Assembly: GCF_008642315.1 (NCBI RefSeq)
Contig: NZ_CP029192.1
Location: forward strand, 2,108,001 to 2,172,000
Length of the DNA: 64,000 nucleotides
Reading direction: 5' to 3'
Source of the DNA: Streptomyces venezuelae
GTDB lineage: Bacteria > Actinomycetota > Actinomycetes > Streptomycetales > Streptomycetaceae
Below the pieces are notes generated by a model. The model saw only the letters and a program-made list of their open reading frames with translations, made no database searches and was not told where the DNA came from. The position numbers and the translations under genes were made by a program. Shown here one piece after another: positions 1-8,332 of this stretch (positions are counted from its first letter, which is position 1; each line of letters begins with the position of its first letter).

Positions 1-237
1 AAGACCGACAGCGCGGCGGTCGACCCCGCGCTGCGTCGACAGCTCGACGACGTCACGTACACCCTGTGCGTCATCACCGGCACCCGCTCCCTCGAGCAGG
101 CACTCGCCGCGGCCCGCCGACGTGCCAGAAAGGTCCGGGACGTGCGCGCTCAGGCCAGCACCGCGGTTCCGTCCAGCTCCACCAAGGCCTCCTCGTCCCA
201 CAGCCTGACGACGCCCACCACCGCCATCGCCGGATAG
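1..237 (+). CDS. C-terminal fragment of a DUF5133-like protein (cut by window edge)
   Basis: The frame is open from the first base to a TAG at 235-237, so only the last 78 residues are visible. They include a stretch resembling the conserved core of the Streptomyces DUF5133 family (about residues 15-43: an LDDVTYTLCVITGTRSLEQAL-type segment followed by an Ala/Arg helix). Members are small proteins of unknown function, often encoded near ANTAR-type regulators. The 3' end overlaps the convergent RidA gene by 88 bases, and the last 30 or so residues are Ser/Thr-rich and probably non-conserved. The family assignment is from memory of the motif and the start lies outside the window. Confidence 0.55.
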   Translation, partial: KTDSAAVDPALRRQLDDVTYTLCVITGTRSLEQALAAARRRARKVRDVRAQASTAVPSSSTKASSSHSLTTPTTAIAG

Positions 238-560
238 TCGCGGCCCGCCAACCGCTTCCAGATCCGGCCCAGTTCGCCGGCGCGGGCCCGGTAGTCGGCG
301 ACGTCCGTGGCGTAGACCGTGACGCGCGCGAGATCGGCCGGGGTGCCGCCCGCGTGGCGCAGGGCGGTCAGGAGGTTGGTGAGGGCCCGCTCGAACTGCT
401 CGGGCAGGGTCGACCCGGTGACCTTGCCCTCGCTGTCCAGCGCGGTCTGTCCGGCGAGGAAGACCAGACGGGAGCCCGTCGCGGTGACGGCGTGCGAGAA
501 GCCCGTGGGCGGCGAGAGTTCGGCGGGGTTGACGCGGTGCAGGTGGTCGCTGTCGCTCAT
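150..560 (-). CDS. RidA-family enamine/imine deaminase
   Basis: A 136-residue protein with the normal length and pattern of the RidA/YjgF/UK114 family. Near the C-terminus, Arg119 and Glu128 (in VVRLWDEEALVEL) fall where the catalytic Arg and Glu of RidA enzymes lie. The family hydrolyses reactive enamines and imines to ketones plus ammonia. The start codon overlaps the stop of the upstream acyl-CoA dehydrogenase (ATGA, 557-560), so the two are translationally coupled and part of the aromatic CoA cluster. There it could release ammonia from an amino-substituted ring intermediate of 2-aminobenzoyl-CoA breakdown; that role is inference. The 3' end overlaps the convergent DUF5133-like gene. Confidence 0.9.
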   Translation of the reverse strand: MSDSDHLHRVNPAELSPPTGFSHAVTATGSRLVFLAGQTALDSEGKVTGSTLPEQFERALTNLLTALRHAGGTPADLARVTVYATDVADYRARAGELGRIWKRLAGRDYPAMAVVGVVRLWDEEALVELDGTAVLA

Positions 561-1783
561 GCGGGCGGCTCCTCCTCGTGGGCGTGCGGCTGGGCGTGTG
601 TCTGTGCATGCGGCTGGGCGTGCGCCTGGGCATACAGCTCCTTGGCGATGATCGTGCGCTGGACCTCGCTCGCGCCCTCGTAGATCCGGGGTGCACGCAC
701 CTCGCGGTAGAGGTGTTCGAGCAGGTGGCCGCGGCGCAGCGCGCGGGCGCCGTGCAACTGGACCGCCGCGTCGACCACATACTGCGCGGTCTCCGTGGCG
801 ATGAGCTTCGCCATCGCGGCGCGCCGGGCGATGCCGGGGCCCTGCGGCCCCTCACTGTCGTACGCCGCCGCTGCCGCGTACACCATCAGGCGGGCCGCCT
901 CCGTGCGCGTCGCCATCTCGGCGACCTGGTGGCCGACCGCCTGCAGATCCTTCAACGGGCCGCCGAACGCGGTCCGTTCGGCCGTGTGGGCCAGGGTCGC
1001 GTCGAGCGCGGACTGCGCCATGCCGACGGCGAACGCGCCGACGCTCGGCCGGAACCGGTTCAGCGTCGTCATCGCGACGCGGAAGCCGCGGTCGACCTCG
1101 CCGAGCACGTCCTCCTCCCCGACCCGCACGCCGTCGAAGGCGAGGGCACCGATGGGGTGCGGGGAGAGCATGTCGAGCGGGGTGCCGGTGAGGCCCGCGC
1201 GGTCGGCGGGGACCAGGAACGCGGTGACGCCGCGGGACCCCGCCCCCGACGACGTGCGGGCGAAGACGGTGTAGAAGTCGGCCTCGGGCGCGTTGGAGAT
1301 CCAGCACTTCTCGCCGGTGAGGCGCCAGCCGCCGGAGCCGTCCCGCTCCGCCGCGAGGCTCAGGGCCGCCGCGTCCGAGCCCGCGCCCGGCTCGGAGAGC
1401 GCGAAGGCCGCGACGGCGTGCCCGGCGCGGACGGGCGGCAGGCACCGCTCCCGCTGCTCGGGCGAGCCGTGGGCGTGCACGGGGTGGGCGCCGAGCCCTT
1501 GCAGGGCGAAGGCGGTCTCCGCCTCCGTGCAGGAGTACGCGAGCGACTCCCGGGTCAGGCAGAGGTCGAGGGCGCCGGACGCGCCGCCGGGACGCCCCTC
1601 GCCCACCCCTCTCTCCTCGAACAGGCAGCCCAGCAGGCCCAGTTCGCCGAGCGCCGCGACCATGGGCCGGTTCACGTGGCCGGGCTCGCCCTTCTCCGCC
1701 AGGGGGCGCAGACGCTCGGCGGCGAGCGTCCGCAGCTCCGCACAACGGGCGGTTTGTTCAGGATTGAGCGAGAATGCCGTCAT
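557..1783 (-). CDS. Acyl-CoA dehydrogenase
   Basis: A 408-residue FAD enzyme of the acyl-CoA dehydrogenase family. The flavin/substrate signature ALSEPGAGSDA lies near residue 130, the loop W-ISNAPEADF near 160, and the C-terminal IYEGASEVQRTIIAKEL segment holds the region of the catalytic Glu. It forms an alpha,beta double bond in an acyl-CoA thioester. It is the first gene of the minus-strand acd-ridA unit and diverges from the CoA ligase over a 109-base control region, so it probably acts on the dearomatised ring or ring-opened CoA ester. The C-terminal 20 residues form an odd His/Ala/Gln tail (repeats of AQPHAQTH type) not needed for the fold. Confidence 0.92.
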   Translation of the reverse strand: MTAFSLNPEQTARCAELRTLAAERLRPLAEKGEPGHVNRPMVAALGELGLLGCLFEERGVGEGRPGGASGALDLCLTRESLAYSCTEAETAFALQGLGAHPVHAHGSPEQRERCLPPVRAGHAVAAFALSEPGAGSDAAALSLAAERDGSGGWRLTGEKCWISNAPEADFYTVFARTSSGAGSRGVTAFLVPADRAGLTGTPLDMLSPHPIGALAFDGVRVGEEDVLGEVDRGFRVAMTTLNRFRPSVGAFAVGMAQSALDATLAHTAERTAFGGPLKDLQAVGHQVAEMATRTEAARLMVYAAAAAYDSEGPQGPGIARRAAMAKLIATETAQYVVDAAVQLHGARALRRGHLLEHLYREVRAPRIYEGASEVQRTIIAKELYAQAHAQPHAQTHAQPHAHEEEPPA

Positions 1784-1795
1784 CCCGGATCCTTC

Positions 1796-1838
1796 CTTTA
1801 TCGCGCACCGTTGACTGTCGTCACCATCACGATACGCT
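1796..1838. promoter_or_regulatory. Divergent promoter with candidate PaaX operator
   Basis: TTGACTGTCGTCAC at 1811-1824 is an almost perfect inverted repeat (TTGAC-TGTC-GTCAC), and 13 of its 14 bases recur at 8148-8160 in front of the enoyl-CoA hydratase. On the minus strand, GTGACG (1819-1824), 17 bases, then ATAAAG (1796-1801) make a plausible -35/-10 pair for the acyl-CoA dehydrogenase. On the plus strand, TTGACT (1811-1816), 16 bases, then TACGCT (1833-1838) could drive the CoA ligase. The element therefore overlaps both -35 boxes, as a repressor site would. Binding by the PaaX-type protein at 3553-4365 is inferred. Confidence 0.55.
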
Positions 1839-1892
1839 CATGGAGCGAGCCCACCACAGCGCCCGTCCGGCAGGCAAGGGGGCAGAGCCGCC

Positions 1893-3548
1893 ATGGAACC
1901 GACCGGCAATCCAGCCAACCCGGGGCCGACACCGTCCGGCCACGTCGACACGTTCGCCCGGGACCACCTCCCGCCGCGCGCACAGTGGCCCGCACTGGTC
2001 CACGACCGCCCCGAACTGCACTACCCCGACCGCCTCAACTGCGGCACGGAACTCCTCGACCGGACCACCGAACGGTTCGGCGCCGAACGCCCCGCCTTCC
2101 ACGCCGCGTCCGGCGACACCTGGACGTACGGCGCGCTGCGGCAGCACGTCGACCGGATCGCGCACGCACTCACCGCCGAACTCGACGTACGGCCGGGGCA
2201 GCGCGTCCTGCTGCGCGGGCCCACCACGCCGTGGCTCGCGGCCTGCTGGCTCGCCGTGATGAAGGCGGGCGCGGTCGCCGTGACCGTCCTCGCCCAGCAG
2301 CGCGCGCAGGAGCTCGCCACCATGTGCGAGATCGCCGAGGTGCGGCACGCGCTGTGCGACGTCCGGTCGGTCGACGACCTGATCAAGGCCGGCGTGCCGG
2401 GCCTGAACGTCACCACGTACGGCGGCGAGGGCCCCGACGACCTCCTCGCACGCGCCGCCCGCCAACCCGACCGCTACGAAGCGGTGGACACCGCGGCCGA
2501 CGACGTCGCGCTGATCGCGTTCACCTCCGGCACGACGGGCCGCCCCAAGGGCTGCATGCACTTCCACCGCGACGTGCTCGCCATCGCCGACACGTTCGCG
2601 CGGCACATCCTCGAACCGACACCGGACGACGTGTTCGCGGGCAGCCCTCCCCTGGGCTTCACCTTCGGCCTCGGCGGTCTCGTCATCTTCCCGCTGCGCT
2701 TCGGCGCCTCGTCCGTACTGCTCGAACAGGCGGGCCCCAAGCAGCTGTTGCCCGCGATCGCACGGCACGGGATCAGCGTGCTCTTCACCGCCCCGACCGC
2801 GTACCGCACGATGCTCGACGAGCTCGACGGGCACGACGTCTCCTCGCTGCGGCGCTGCGTGTCCGCGGGCGAGAACCTGCCCGCCGCCACCTGGCAGAGC
2901 TGGCAGCAGCGCACCGGGCACCGCATCATCAACGGCATCGGCGCGACCGAACTGCTGCACATCTTCATCTCCGCCGCCGACGACGCGATACGGCCCGGCA
3001 CGACCGGACTCCCCGTCCCCGGGTGGCACGCGCGCGTGGTCGACGATTCCGGGGCGCCGCTGCCCGACGGCGAACCCGGCCTGCTCGCGGTGCGCGGCCC
3101 GGTCGGCTGCCGCTACCTCTCCGACGAGCGGCAGCTCCAGTACGTGCGGCACGGCTGGAACATCACGGGCGACACCTACGTGAGGGACACCGACGGCTAC
3201 TTCCGCTACGTCGCCCGCGCCGACGACATGATCATCTCCGCCGGGTACAACATCGCGGGCCCCGAAGTCGAGGACGCCCTGCTGCGCCACCCCGACGTGG
3301 CGGAGACGGCGGTGGTGGGCCGCCCCGACGAACTGCGCGGGCAGGTGGCCGTGGCGTACGTGGTGCTGCGCGCGGGCGCGGAGCCCGACGAGGACCGGCT
3401 GCGGGAGTTCGTGAAAGGGGAACTCGTGCCCTACAAGTGCCCGAGGGAGATCGTCTTCCTGGACGCGCTGCCCCGCACCGCGACCGGCAAGCTCCAGCGC
3501 TTCCGGCTGCGCGGACGGATACCGGGCGGTCCCGGGCCCGTAGAGTGA
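1893..3548 (+). CDS. Aryl-CoA ligase (2-aminobenzoate/benzoate-CoA ligase type)
   Basis: A 551-residue member of the ANL superfamily that activates a carboxylic acid with ATP and CoA via an acyl-adenylate. The phosphate-binding loop FTSGTTGRPKGCMHFHRD is near residue 210, the adenylate motif INGIGATELLHIF near 345, and the C-terminal catalytic-lysine motif LPRTATGKLQRF near 535. The CMHFHRD and GATELLHIF versions are those of the benzoate/2-aminobenzoate-CoA ligase branch. Linked genes (monooxygenase/OYE fusion, RidA, acyl-CoA dehydrogenase, hydratase) favour 2-aminobenzoate as substrate; salicylate or benzoate remain possible. It heads a tight plus-strand operon with paaX-like and hutD-like genes. 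Confidence 0.88.
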   Translation: MEPTGNPANPGPTPSGHVDTFARDHLPPRAQWPALVHDRPELHYPDRLNCGTELLDRTTERFGAERPAFHAASGDTWTYGALRQHVDRIAHALTAELDVRPGQRVLLRGPTTPWLAACWLAVMKAGAVAVTVLAQQRAQELATMCEIAEVRHALCDVRSVDDLIKAGVPGLNVTTYGGEGPDDLLARAARQPDRYEAVDTAADDVALIAFTSGTTGRPKGCMHFHRDVLAIADTFARHILEPTPDDVFAGSPPLGFTFGLGGLVIFPLRFGASSVLLEQAGPKQLLPAIARHGISVLFTAPTAYRTMLDELDGHDVSSLRRCVSAGENLPAATWQSWQQRTGHRIINGIGATELLHIFISAADDAIRPGTTGLPVPGWHARVVDDSGAPLPDGEPGLLAVRGPVGCRYLSDERQLQYVRHGWNITGDTYVRDTDGYFRYVARADDMIISAGYNIAGPEVEDALLRHPDVAETAVVGRPDELRGQVAVAYVVLRAGAEPDEDRLREFVKGELVPYKCPREIVFLDALPRTATGKLQRFRLRGRIPGGPGPVE

Positions 3549-3552
3549 TCAC

Positions 3553-4365
3553 GTGTCCGAGCAGCACACTCCACGGTCCCTGATCGTCACGTTCTACGGC
3601 GCCTACGGGCGGGCCGCGCCCGGCCCCGTGCCGGTCGCCGAGCTGGTGCGCCTCCTCGCCCCGGTCGGCGTCGACGCGCCGTCTGTGCGGTCGTCGGTGT
3701 CCCGGCTGAAGCGGCGCGGCCTGCTCGTGCCCGGACGCACGGAGGGCGGCTCGGCGGGGTACGCGCTCTCGCCCGACGCCCGCCAGCTCCTGGACGACGG
3801 CGACCGCCGCATCTACGGCGCGGAGGCCGGCCACGAGGCGGGCTGGGTCCTCGCGGTCTTCTCCGTCCCCGAGGCGGAACGCGCCAAGCGGCACGTGCTG
3901 CGCTCCCGCCTCGCGGGCCTGGGCTTCGGCACGGCGGCGCCGGGCGTCTGGATCGCCCCGGCCCACCTCTACGAGGAGACCAGGCACACCCTGACCCGCC
4001 TCCAACTCGCGCCGTACGTCGACCTGTTCCGAGGCGAACACCTGGGCTTCGCCCCGACACCGGAGGCGGTGGCCCGCTGGTGGGACCTGGCCGCCCTGGC
4101 CAAACAGCACGAGGCGTTCCTGGACCGCCACGAGCCGGTGCTCCGCGCGTGGGAGTCCCGCGGCGCCCCCGGCGACTCGCCCGCCGAGGCCTACCGCGAC
4201 CACCTCCTCGCCCTCGACTCCTGGCGCCAACTCCCCTACGCCGACCCGGGCCTCCCCGCCGCCCTGCTCCCCGACAACTGGCCGGGCGTCCGCTCGGCGG
4301 CGGTGTTCGCGGCCCTGGACGAACGCCTGCGGGAGCCCGGCGCCCGCTTCGTGCACCCCGCATAG
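3553..4365 (+). CDS. PaaX-family transcriptional repressor
   Basis: A 270-residue protein with the full PaaX layout: N-terminal winged helix (about 8-75, with VRSSVSRLKRRGLL as the recognition region), central domain (about 90-170) and C-terminal domain (about 180-265). PaaX repressors respond to aryl-CoA thioesters such as phenylacetyl-CoA. The GTG start lies 4 bases after the ligase stop, so it is co-transcribed with the enzyme that makes a likely aryl-CoA inducer. It is the only dedicated regulator in the cluster, making it the best candidate to bind the palindromes at 1811-1824 and 8147-8160. Confidence 0.9.
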   Translation: MSEQHTPRSLIVTFYGAYGRAAPGPVPVAELVRLLAPVGVDAPSVRSSVSRLKRRGLLVPGRTEGGSAGYALSPDARQLLDDGDRRIYGAEAGHEAGWVLAVFSVPEAERAKRHVLRSRLAGLGFGTAAPGVWIAPAHLYEETRHTLTRLQLAPYVDLFRGEHLGFAPTPEAVARWWDLAALAKQHEAFLDRHEPVLRAWESRGAPGDSPAEAYRDHLLALDSWRQLPYADPGLPAALLPDNWPGVRSAAVFAALDERLREPGARFVHPA

Positions 4366-4374
4366 ACTGCGCCG

Positions 4375-4935
4375 ATGAACGAAGGAGTCCTGCGCTGGAG
4401 CGCGTACCGCGCCGTCCCGTGGAAGAACGGCGGCGGTACGACGAGGGAGGTCGCAAAGGGCGCGGACTGGCGGGTCAGCGTGGCGGACGTGGCCGGAGAC
4501 GGCCCCTTCTCGCACTTCCCCGACACCGACCGCGTGATCACCCCGGTCGAGGGCGAAGGCATGCTGCTGACGTTTTCCGGCACCCGGCAGCGGGTCGCAC
4601 CCCTGACCCCGTTCGCCTTCCCCGGCGACGCACCGACGGACTGCCACCTGCCGAGCGGCCCGGTGCGCAACCTGAACGTGATGACGCGCCGGGGCCGGGC
4701 GACGGCACGGGTACGCATCGTCGACGTCACCGTGTCGGGTGGGGCGGAGCCGGGGTGCGAGGCGGATGAGATCCTCCTGCTGATGCCCGTCACGGAGGGC
4801 CTCACCCTGCTCACCCCGGACGGCAGGACCACCCCACTCGCCCGCCTGGACGGCGTCCGCCGGGACACCCCGGGCACGGTGCGCCTGCGGGGCGAGGGCA
4901 AGGCGGCCGAGATCAGAATCACCGCGACCCCCTAG
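4375..4935 (+). CDS. HutD/Ves-family protein
   Basis: A 186-residue cupin-like protein of the HutD/Ves family. The N-terminal signature PWKNGGGTTREV (about 14-25) is diagnostic, and the RNLNVMTRRG segment near 100 is also conserved. HutD proteins occur beside histidine-utilisation genes in other bacteria and their biochemical role is not settled. Here the gene starts 9 bases after the PaaX gene and ends 21 bases before the convergent hydroxylase gene, so it is probably the last gene of the ligase operon. Its link with aromatic degradation is unexplained. Confidence 0.85.
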   Translation: MNEGVLRWSAYRAVPWKNGGGTTREVAKGADWRVSVADVAGDGPFSHFPDTDRVITPVEGEGMLLTFSGTRQRVAPLTPFAFPGDAPTDCHLPSGPVRNLNVMTRRGRATARVRIVDVTVSGGAEPGCEADEILLLMPVTEGLTLLTPDGRTTPLARLDGVRRDTPGTVRLRGEGKAAEIRITATP

Positions 4936-4956
4936 ACGCACCACCCGCACCCGGCG

Positions 4957-7245
4957 TCACACAGGCAGTTGCAGTCTCTGCTTGGGCGCGTCCGTGCGGC
5001 CCGTCTGCGGGCGGCGGCTGCCCGCCCGGTACGGGAGGGGCCACGGTGCCGCCTCACCGGCGTACCCCTGCTCGGCCGCGGCGTGCAGCGTCCAGTGGGG
5101 GTCGTACAGGTGAGGGCGGGCCAGGGCGCACAGATCCGCGCGCCCCGCCAGCAGCAGGGAGTTGACGTCGTCCCACGACGAGACCGCGCCCACCGTGATC
5201 ACCGGGATGCCGGTCACACTCCGGATCCGGTCCGCGTACGGCGTCTGGTACGAGCGCCCGAACGCCGGCCGCTCGTCCGCGACCACCTGCCCCGTGGAGA
5301 CGTCGATCGCATCGGCCCCACGCCCCGCGAACGCCCGCGCGATCTCCACCGCGTCCTCCGCGGTCGTGCCGCCCTCCGCCCAGTCCGTCGCGGAGATGCG
5401 GACCGTCATGGGTTTGCCCGCGGGCCACACCGCCCGCACCGCGTCGAAGACCTCCAGCGGATAGCGCAGCCGGCCCGCCAGGTCGCCCCCGTACGCATCG
5501 GTGCGGCGATTCGTGAGCGGCGAGAGGAAACCCGACAGCAAGTACCCGTGCGCCGCGTGGAGTTCGAGGAGGTCGAATCCCGCGCGGTCGGCACGGAGCG
5601 CCGCCGCCACGAACTGTTCGCGGATCTCCGCGAGGCCCGCACGGGAGAGCTCGCGAGGGACCTGGCTGCCCCGCTTGTACGGAAGCGGCGACGCCGCGTC
5701 GAGCGGCCAGTTGCCGTCGGGCAGCGGATCGTCGATGCCCTCCCACATCAGCCGCGTGGAGCCCTTGCGGCCGGAATGGCCGAGCTGGAGGCCGATCGCC
5801 GCGCCCGGCGCCTGCGCGTGCACGAAGTCCGTGACGCGCCGCCACGCCTCGGCCTGCTCGTCCGTGTAGAGCCCCGCGCAGCCCGGCGTGATGCGGCCGC
5901 GCTCGCTGACGCACACCATCTCGGTCATGACGAGGCCCGCGCCGCCGAGCGCCCGCGCGCCCAGGTGGACCAGGTGGAAGTCGCCGGGGACGCCGTCCAC
6001 GGCGGAGTACATGTCCATCGGGGAGACGACGACACGGTTGCGCAGGGGCAGGTCGCGGAGCCGGAACGGCGTGAACATCGGCGGCGTGCCGTCCGGGCAG
6101 CCGAAGTCGCGCTCGACGGCGCGTGTGAAGTCCGCGTCACGCAGGCGGAGGTTGTCGTGGGTGACGCGGCGGCTGCGGGTGAGGAGGTTGAACGCGAACT
6201 GGCGCGGCGGCTGGTCCAGGTAGTCGGAGAGCCGCTCGAACCACTCCAGGCTGGCGCGGGCCGCACGCTGCGTGGAGGCGACGACGGGACGGCGCTCCTC
6301 CTCGTACGCCCGGAGCGCGGCCGGGATGTCGGGCTGTTCCTCCAGGCAGGCGGCGAGCGCGAGGGCGTCCTCGACGGCGAGCTTCGTGCCGGATCCGATG
6401 GAGAAGTGGGCGGTGTGAGCGGCGTCGCCGAGCAGGACCGTGTTGCCGTGGGACCAGCGGGAGTTGGTGACCGTGCGGAAGTTGATCCAGGAGGAGTTGT
6501 TGCCGCGCAGGGGGCGGCCGCCGAGCGCCTCCGCGAAGATCTTGGCGCAGCGTTCCGTGGACTCGTGCTCGTCGAGCTCCGCGAAGCCCGCGGCCTCCCA
6601 GACCTCTTCGCGCATCTCGACGATGACGGTGGAGGCACCCGTCCCCGCCGAGGAGTACGGGTATCCGTGCAGCTGCATCACGCCGTGTTCCGTCTCGGCG
6701 ATCTCGAAGCGGAACGCGTCGAAGGCGAAGTCCGCGGCGAGCCAGATGTAGCGGCAGCGGTGGGTGGTCAGGGACGGCCCGAAGACGTCGGCGTGTGCCT
6801 CGCGGGTGAGGCTGTGGATGCCGTCGGCGGCGACGACCAGGTCGTATTCGGTGGCGAGCGCGGCGGCGGGGGGCGCCTTCGTACGGAAGCGCAGGTCGAT
6901 GCCGAGGTCCCGGCAGCGGTCGTGCAGGATCTCCAGGAGCCTGCGCCTGCCGAGGGCCGCGAACCCGTGGCCTCCGGAGGTGTGCCGCCGGTCGCGGTGC
7001 ACGATGTCGATGTCGTCCCAGCGTACGAACTCCGCCTGGAGCGCGGAGTAGACGGCGGGGTCGGCGTGCTCGATGCCGCCGAGCGTCTCGTCGGAGAGGA
7101 CGACACCGAAGCCGAAGGTGTCGTCGGGCGCGTTGCGCTCCCAGACGGTGACCTCGCGGGCGGGGTCGAGGCGCTTGAGCAGCACGGCGGCGTAGAGCCC
7201 GCCGGGGCCGCCGCCGATGACGGCGATGCGGTGCGGGGTCGTCAT
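4957..7245 (-). CDS. Bifunctional aryl-CoA monooxygenase / Old Yellow Enzyme oxidoreductase
   Basis: A 762-residue two-domain flavoprotein. Residues about 1-370 are a class A FAD monooxygenase: GGGPGGLYAA dinucleotide fold near 11, VAADGIHS near 155, and LGDAAHTAHFSIGSG near 280. Residues about 390-750 are an FMN TIM-barrel of the NADH:flavin oxidoreductase family (RNRVVVSPMDMYS, LLELHAAHGYLLSGFLSP, NRRTDAYGG). This fusion is known from 2-aminobenzoyl-CoA monooxygenase/reductase and is commonly named salicylyl-CoA 5-hydroxylase/oxidoreductase. The first domain would hydroxylate, the second reduce the aryl-CoA ring. ATG at 7245 is chosen, 2 bases after the upstream stop; GTG at 7251 is an in-frame alternative. 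No gentisate dioxygenase is nearby, which favours the 2-aminobenzoyl-CoA reading. Confidence 0.88.
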   Translation of the reverse strand: MTTPHRIAVIGGGPGGLYAAVLLKRLDPAREVTVWERNAPDDTFGFGVVLSDETLGGIEHADPAVYSALQAEFVRWDDIDIVHRDRRHTSGGHGFAALGRRRLLEILHDRCRDLGIDLRFRTKAPPAAALATEYDLVVAADGIHSLTREAHADVFGPSLTTHRCRYIWLAADFAFDAFRFEIAETEHGVMQLHGYPYSSAGTGASTVIVEMREEVWEAAGFAELDEHESTERCAKIFAEALGGRPLRGNNSSWINFRTVTNSRWSHGNTVLLGDAAHTAHFSIGSGTKLAVEDALALAACLEEQPDIPAALRAYEEERRPVVASTQRAARASLEWFERLSDYLDQPPRQFAFNLLTRSRRVTHDNLRLRDADFTRAVERDFGCPDGTPPMFTPFRLRDLPLRNRVVVSPMDMYSAVDGVPGDFHLVHLGARALGGAGLVMTEMVCVSERGRITPGCAGLYTDEQAEAWRRVTDFVHAQAPGAAIGLQLGHSGRKGSTRLMWEGIDDPLPDGNWPLDAASPLPYKRGSQVPRELSRAGLAEIREQFVAAALRADRAGFDLLELHAAHGYLLSGFLSPLTNRRTDAYGGDLAGRLRYPLEVFDAVRAVWPAGKPMTVRISATDWAEGGTTAEDAVEIARAFAGRGADAIDVSTGQVVADERPAFGRSYQTPYADRIRSVTGIPVITVGAVSSWDDVNSLLLAGRADLCALARPHLYDPHWTLHAAAEQGYAGEAAPWPLPYRAGSRRPQTGRTDAPKQRLQLPV

Positions 7246-7247
7246 GG

Positions 7248-8075
7248 TCACCGCCCCTGCCACTTCGGCGGGCGCTTCTCGGTGAACGCCGCGTGGAACT
7301 CGGCGTAGTCCTCGCCGTTCATCAGGAGCGCCTGCGTCGACGCGTCCAGTTCGATGGCGGCGGCCAGCGGCATGTCGAGCTCCGAGGTGAGGAGCGCCTT
7401 CGTCTGCGCGTACGCGAGGGCCGGTCCGTCGGCGAGGCGGCGGGCCAGTGTCTGTGCGGCCTGTGCGGCGCCGCCCTCGTCCGTCAGCTCGCTGATGAGG
7501 CCGATGCGTTCGGCCTCGGGGGCGCGCACCGGCTCGCCCAGCATGAGCAGCCGCGTGGCGTGGCCGAGTCCGACGACGCGCGGCAGCAGGTAGGCGGCGC
7601 CCATGTCGCCGCCGGAGAGGCCGACCCGGGTGAAGAGGAAGGAGAAGCGTGCTGAGGGGTCGGCGACGCGGAAGTCCGAGGCGAGGGCGAGCACCGCGCC
7701 GGCGCCCGCGGCCACGCCGTGCACGGCGGCGATCACCGGGAAGGGGCACTCCCTGATGGCGCGGACGACCTGGCCCGTCATGCGGTTGAAGTCGAGGAGC
7801 TGAGCGGTGTCCATGGCGAGCGTGGCGCCGATGATCTCGTCGACGTCGCCGCCCGAGCAGAAGCCGCGGCCCTCGCCGCCGAGCACGAGGGCGCGCACGG
7901 ACTTGTCGCGGGAGAGCTCCGCGAGGAGGTCGCGCAGGTCGGCGTAGGCACCGAAGGTGAGCGCGTTGAGCCTGTCGGGGCGGGCGAGGGTGACCGTGGC
8001 GACGCCCTCGTCGACGGTGAGGCGCAGGTGCCGCCAGTCGGGAGTGCGGGTCGCGGAGCCGGTGAAGGGACTCAT
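7248..8075 (-). CDS. Enoyl-CoA hydratase/isomerase family protein
   Basis: A 275-residue crotonase-fold enzyme. The oxyanion-hole segments ALVLGGEGRGFCSGGDVDE (about 62-80) and HGVAAGAGAVLALASD (about 117-132) are clear, as is the FTRVGLSGGDMGAAYLLPR block. It should add water to, or isomerise, an enoyl-CoA. It is the first gene of the minus-strand unit that continues into the monooxygenase/OYE fusion, with the stop and next start 2 bases apart. Its likely job is a beta-oxidation-like step on the reduced ring CoA ester. A 3-hydroxyacyl-CoA dehydrogenase and thiolase are not in the window. Confidence 0.9.
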   Translation of the reverse strand: MSPFTGSATRTPDWRHLRLTVDEGVATVTLARPDRLNALTFGAYADLRDLLAELSRDKSVRALVLGGEGRGFCSGGDVDEIIGATLAMDTAQLLDFNRMTGQVVRAIRECPFPVIAAVHGVAAGAGAVLALASDFRVADPSARFSFLFTRVGLSGGDMGAAYLLPRVVGLGHATRLLMLGEPVRAPEAERIGLISELTDEGGAAQAAQTLARRLADGPALAYAQTKALLTSELDMPLAAAIELDASTQALLMNGEDYAEFHAAFTEKRPPKWQGR

Positions 8076-8131
8076 CAGGTGCGGCCTCCTCGGCCTGAGG
8101 CTGGAGTGCTCGGACGTGGGCTACCTCATGA

Positions 8132-8161
8132 AGTTATCACCGTTCCGTGACTGTCGTCACG
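8132..8161 (-). promoter_or_regulatory. Promoter and candidate PaaX operator of the hydratase/monooxygenase unit
   Basis: CGTGAC-TGTC-GTCACG at 8146-8161 is a perfect 6+6 inverted repeat. On the minus strand GTGACG (8155-8160), a 17-base spacer and ATAACT (8132-8137) give the same geometry as the acyl-CoA dehydrogenase promoter at 1796-1824. The core shares 13 identical bases with that region. I infer common control of all three transcription units of the catabolic cluster, with repressor and RNA polymerase competing for the -35 region. Confidence 0.55.
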
Positions 8162-8332
8162 AGTACGCGATAGGCGGGACGTCGGCCTCGCGGGAACACG
8201 GGGTTCGCGAGGGAACGACCGTACCGAAATGCGCGTCTTGTCCCCCGGAACACCCCGGGGCCCCACAGGGTCGGACGTCCCGGAAATCCCCGACCGTCGC
8301 CCCTGTCGACATAGCGCTTAAGATTCGTACGG

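Noticed and set aside
578..3583. 1001-codon plus-strand open frame across the acyl-CoA dehydrogenase and ligase genes
   Set aside because: Arg/Ala/Gly-rich translation without motifs; it is the shadow of the real genes in high-G+C DNA.
4957..7749. 930-codon start for the monooxygenase/OYE fusion
   Set aside because: The extra N-terminal 168 codons lie inside the enoyl-CoA hydratase gene and are Arg-rich; the conserved protein begins at 7245.
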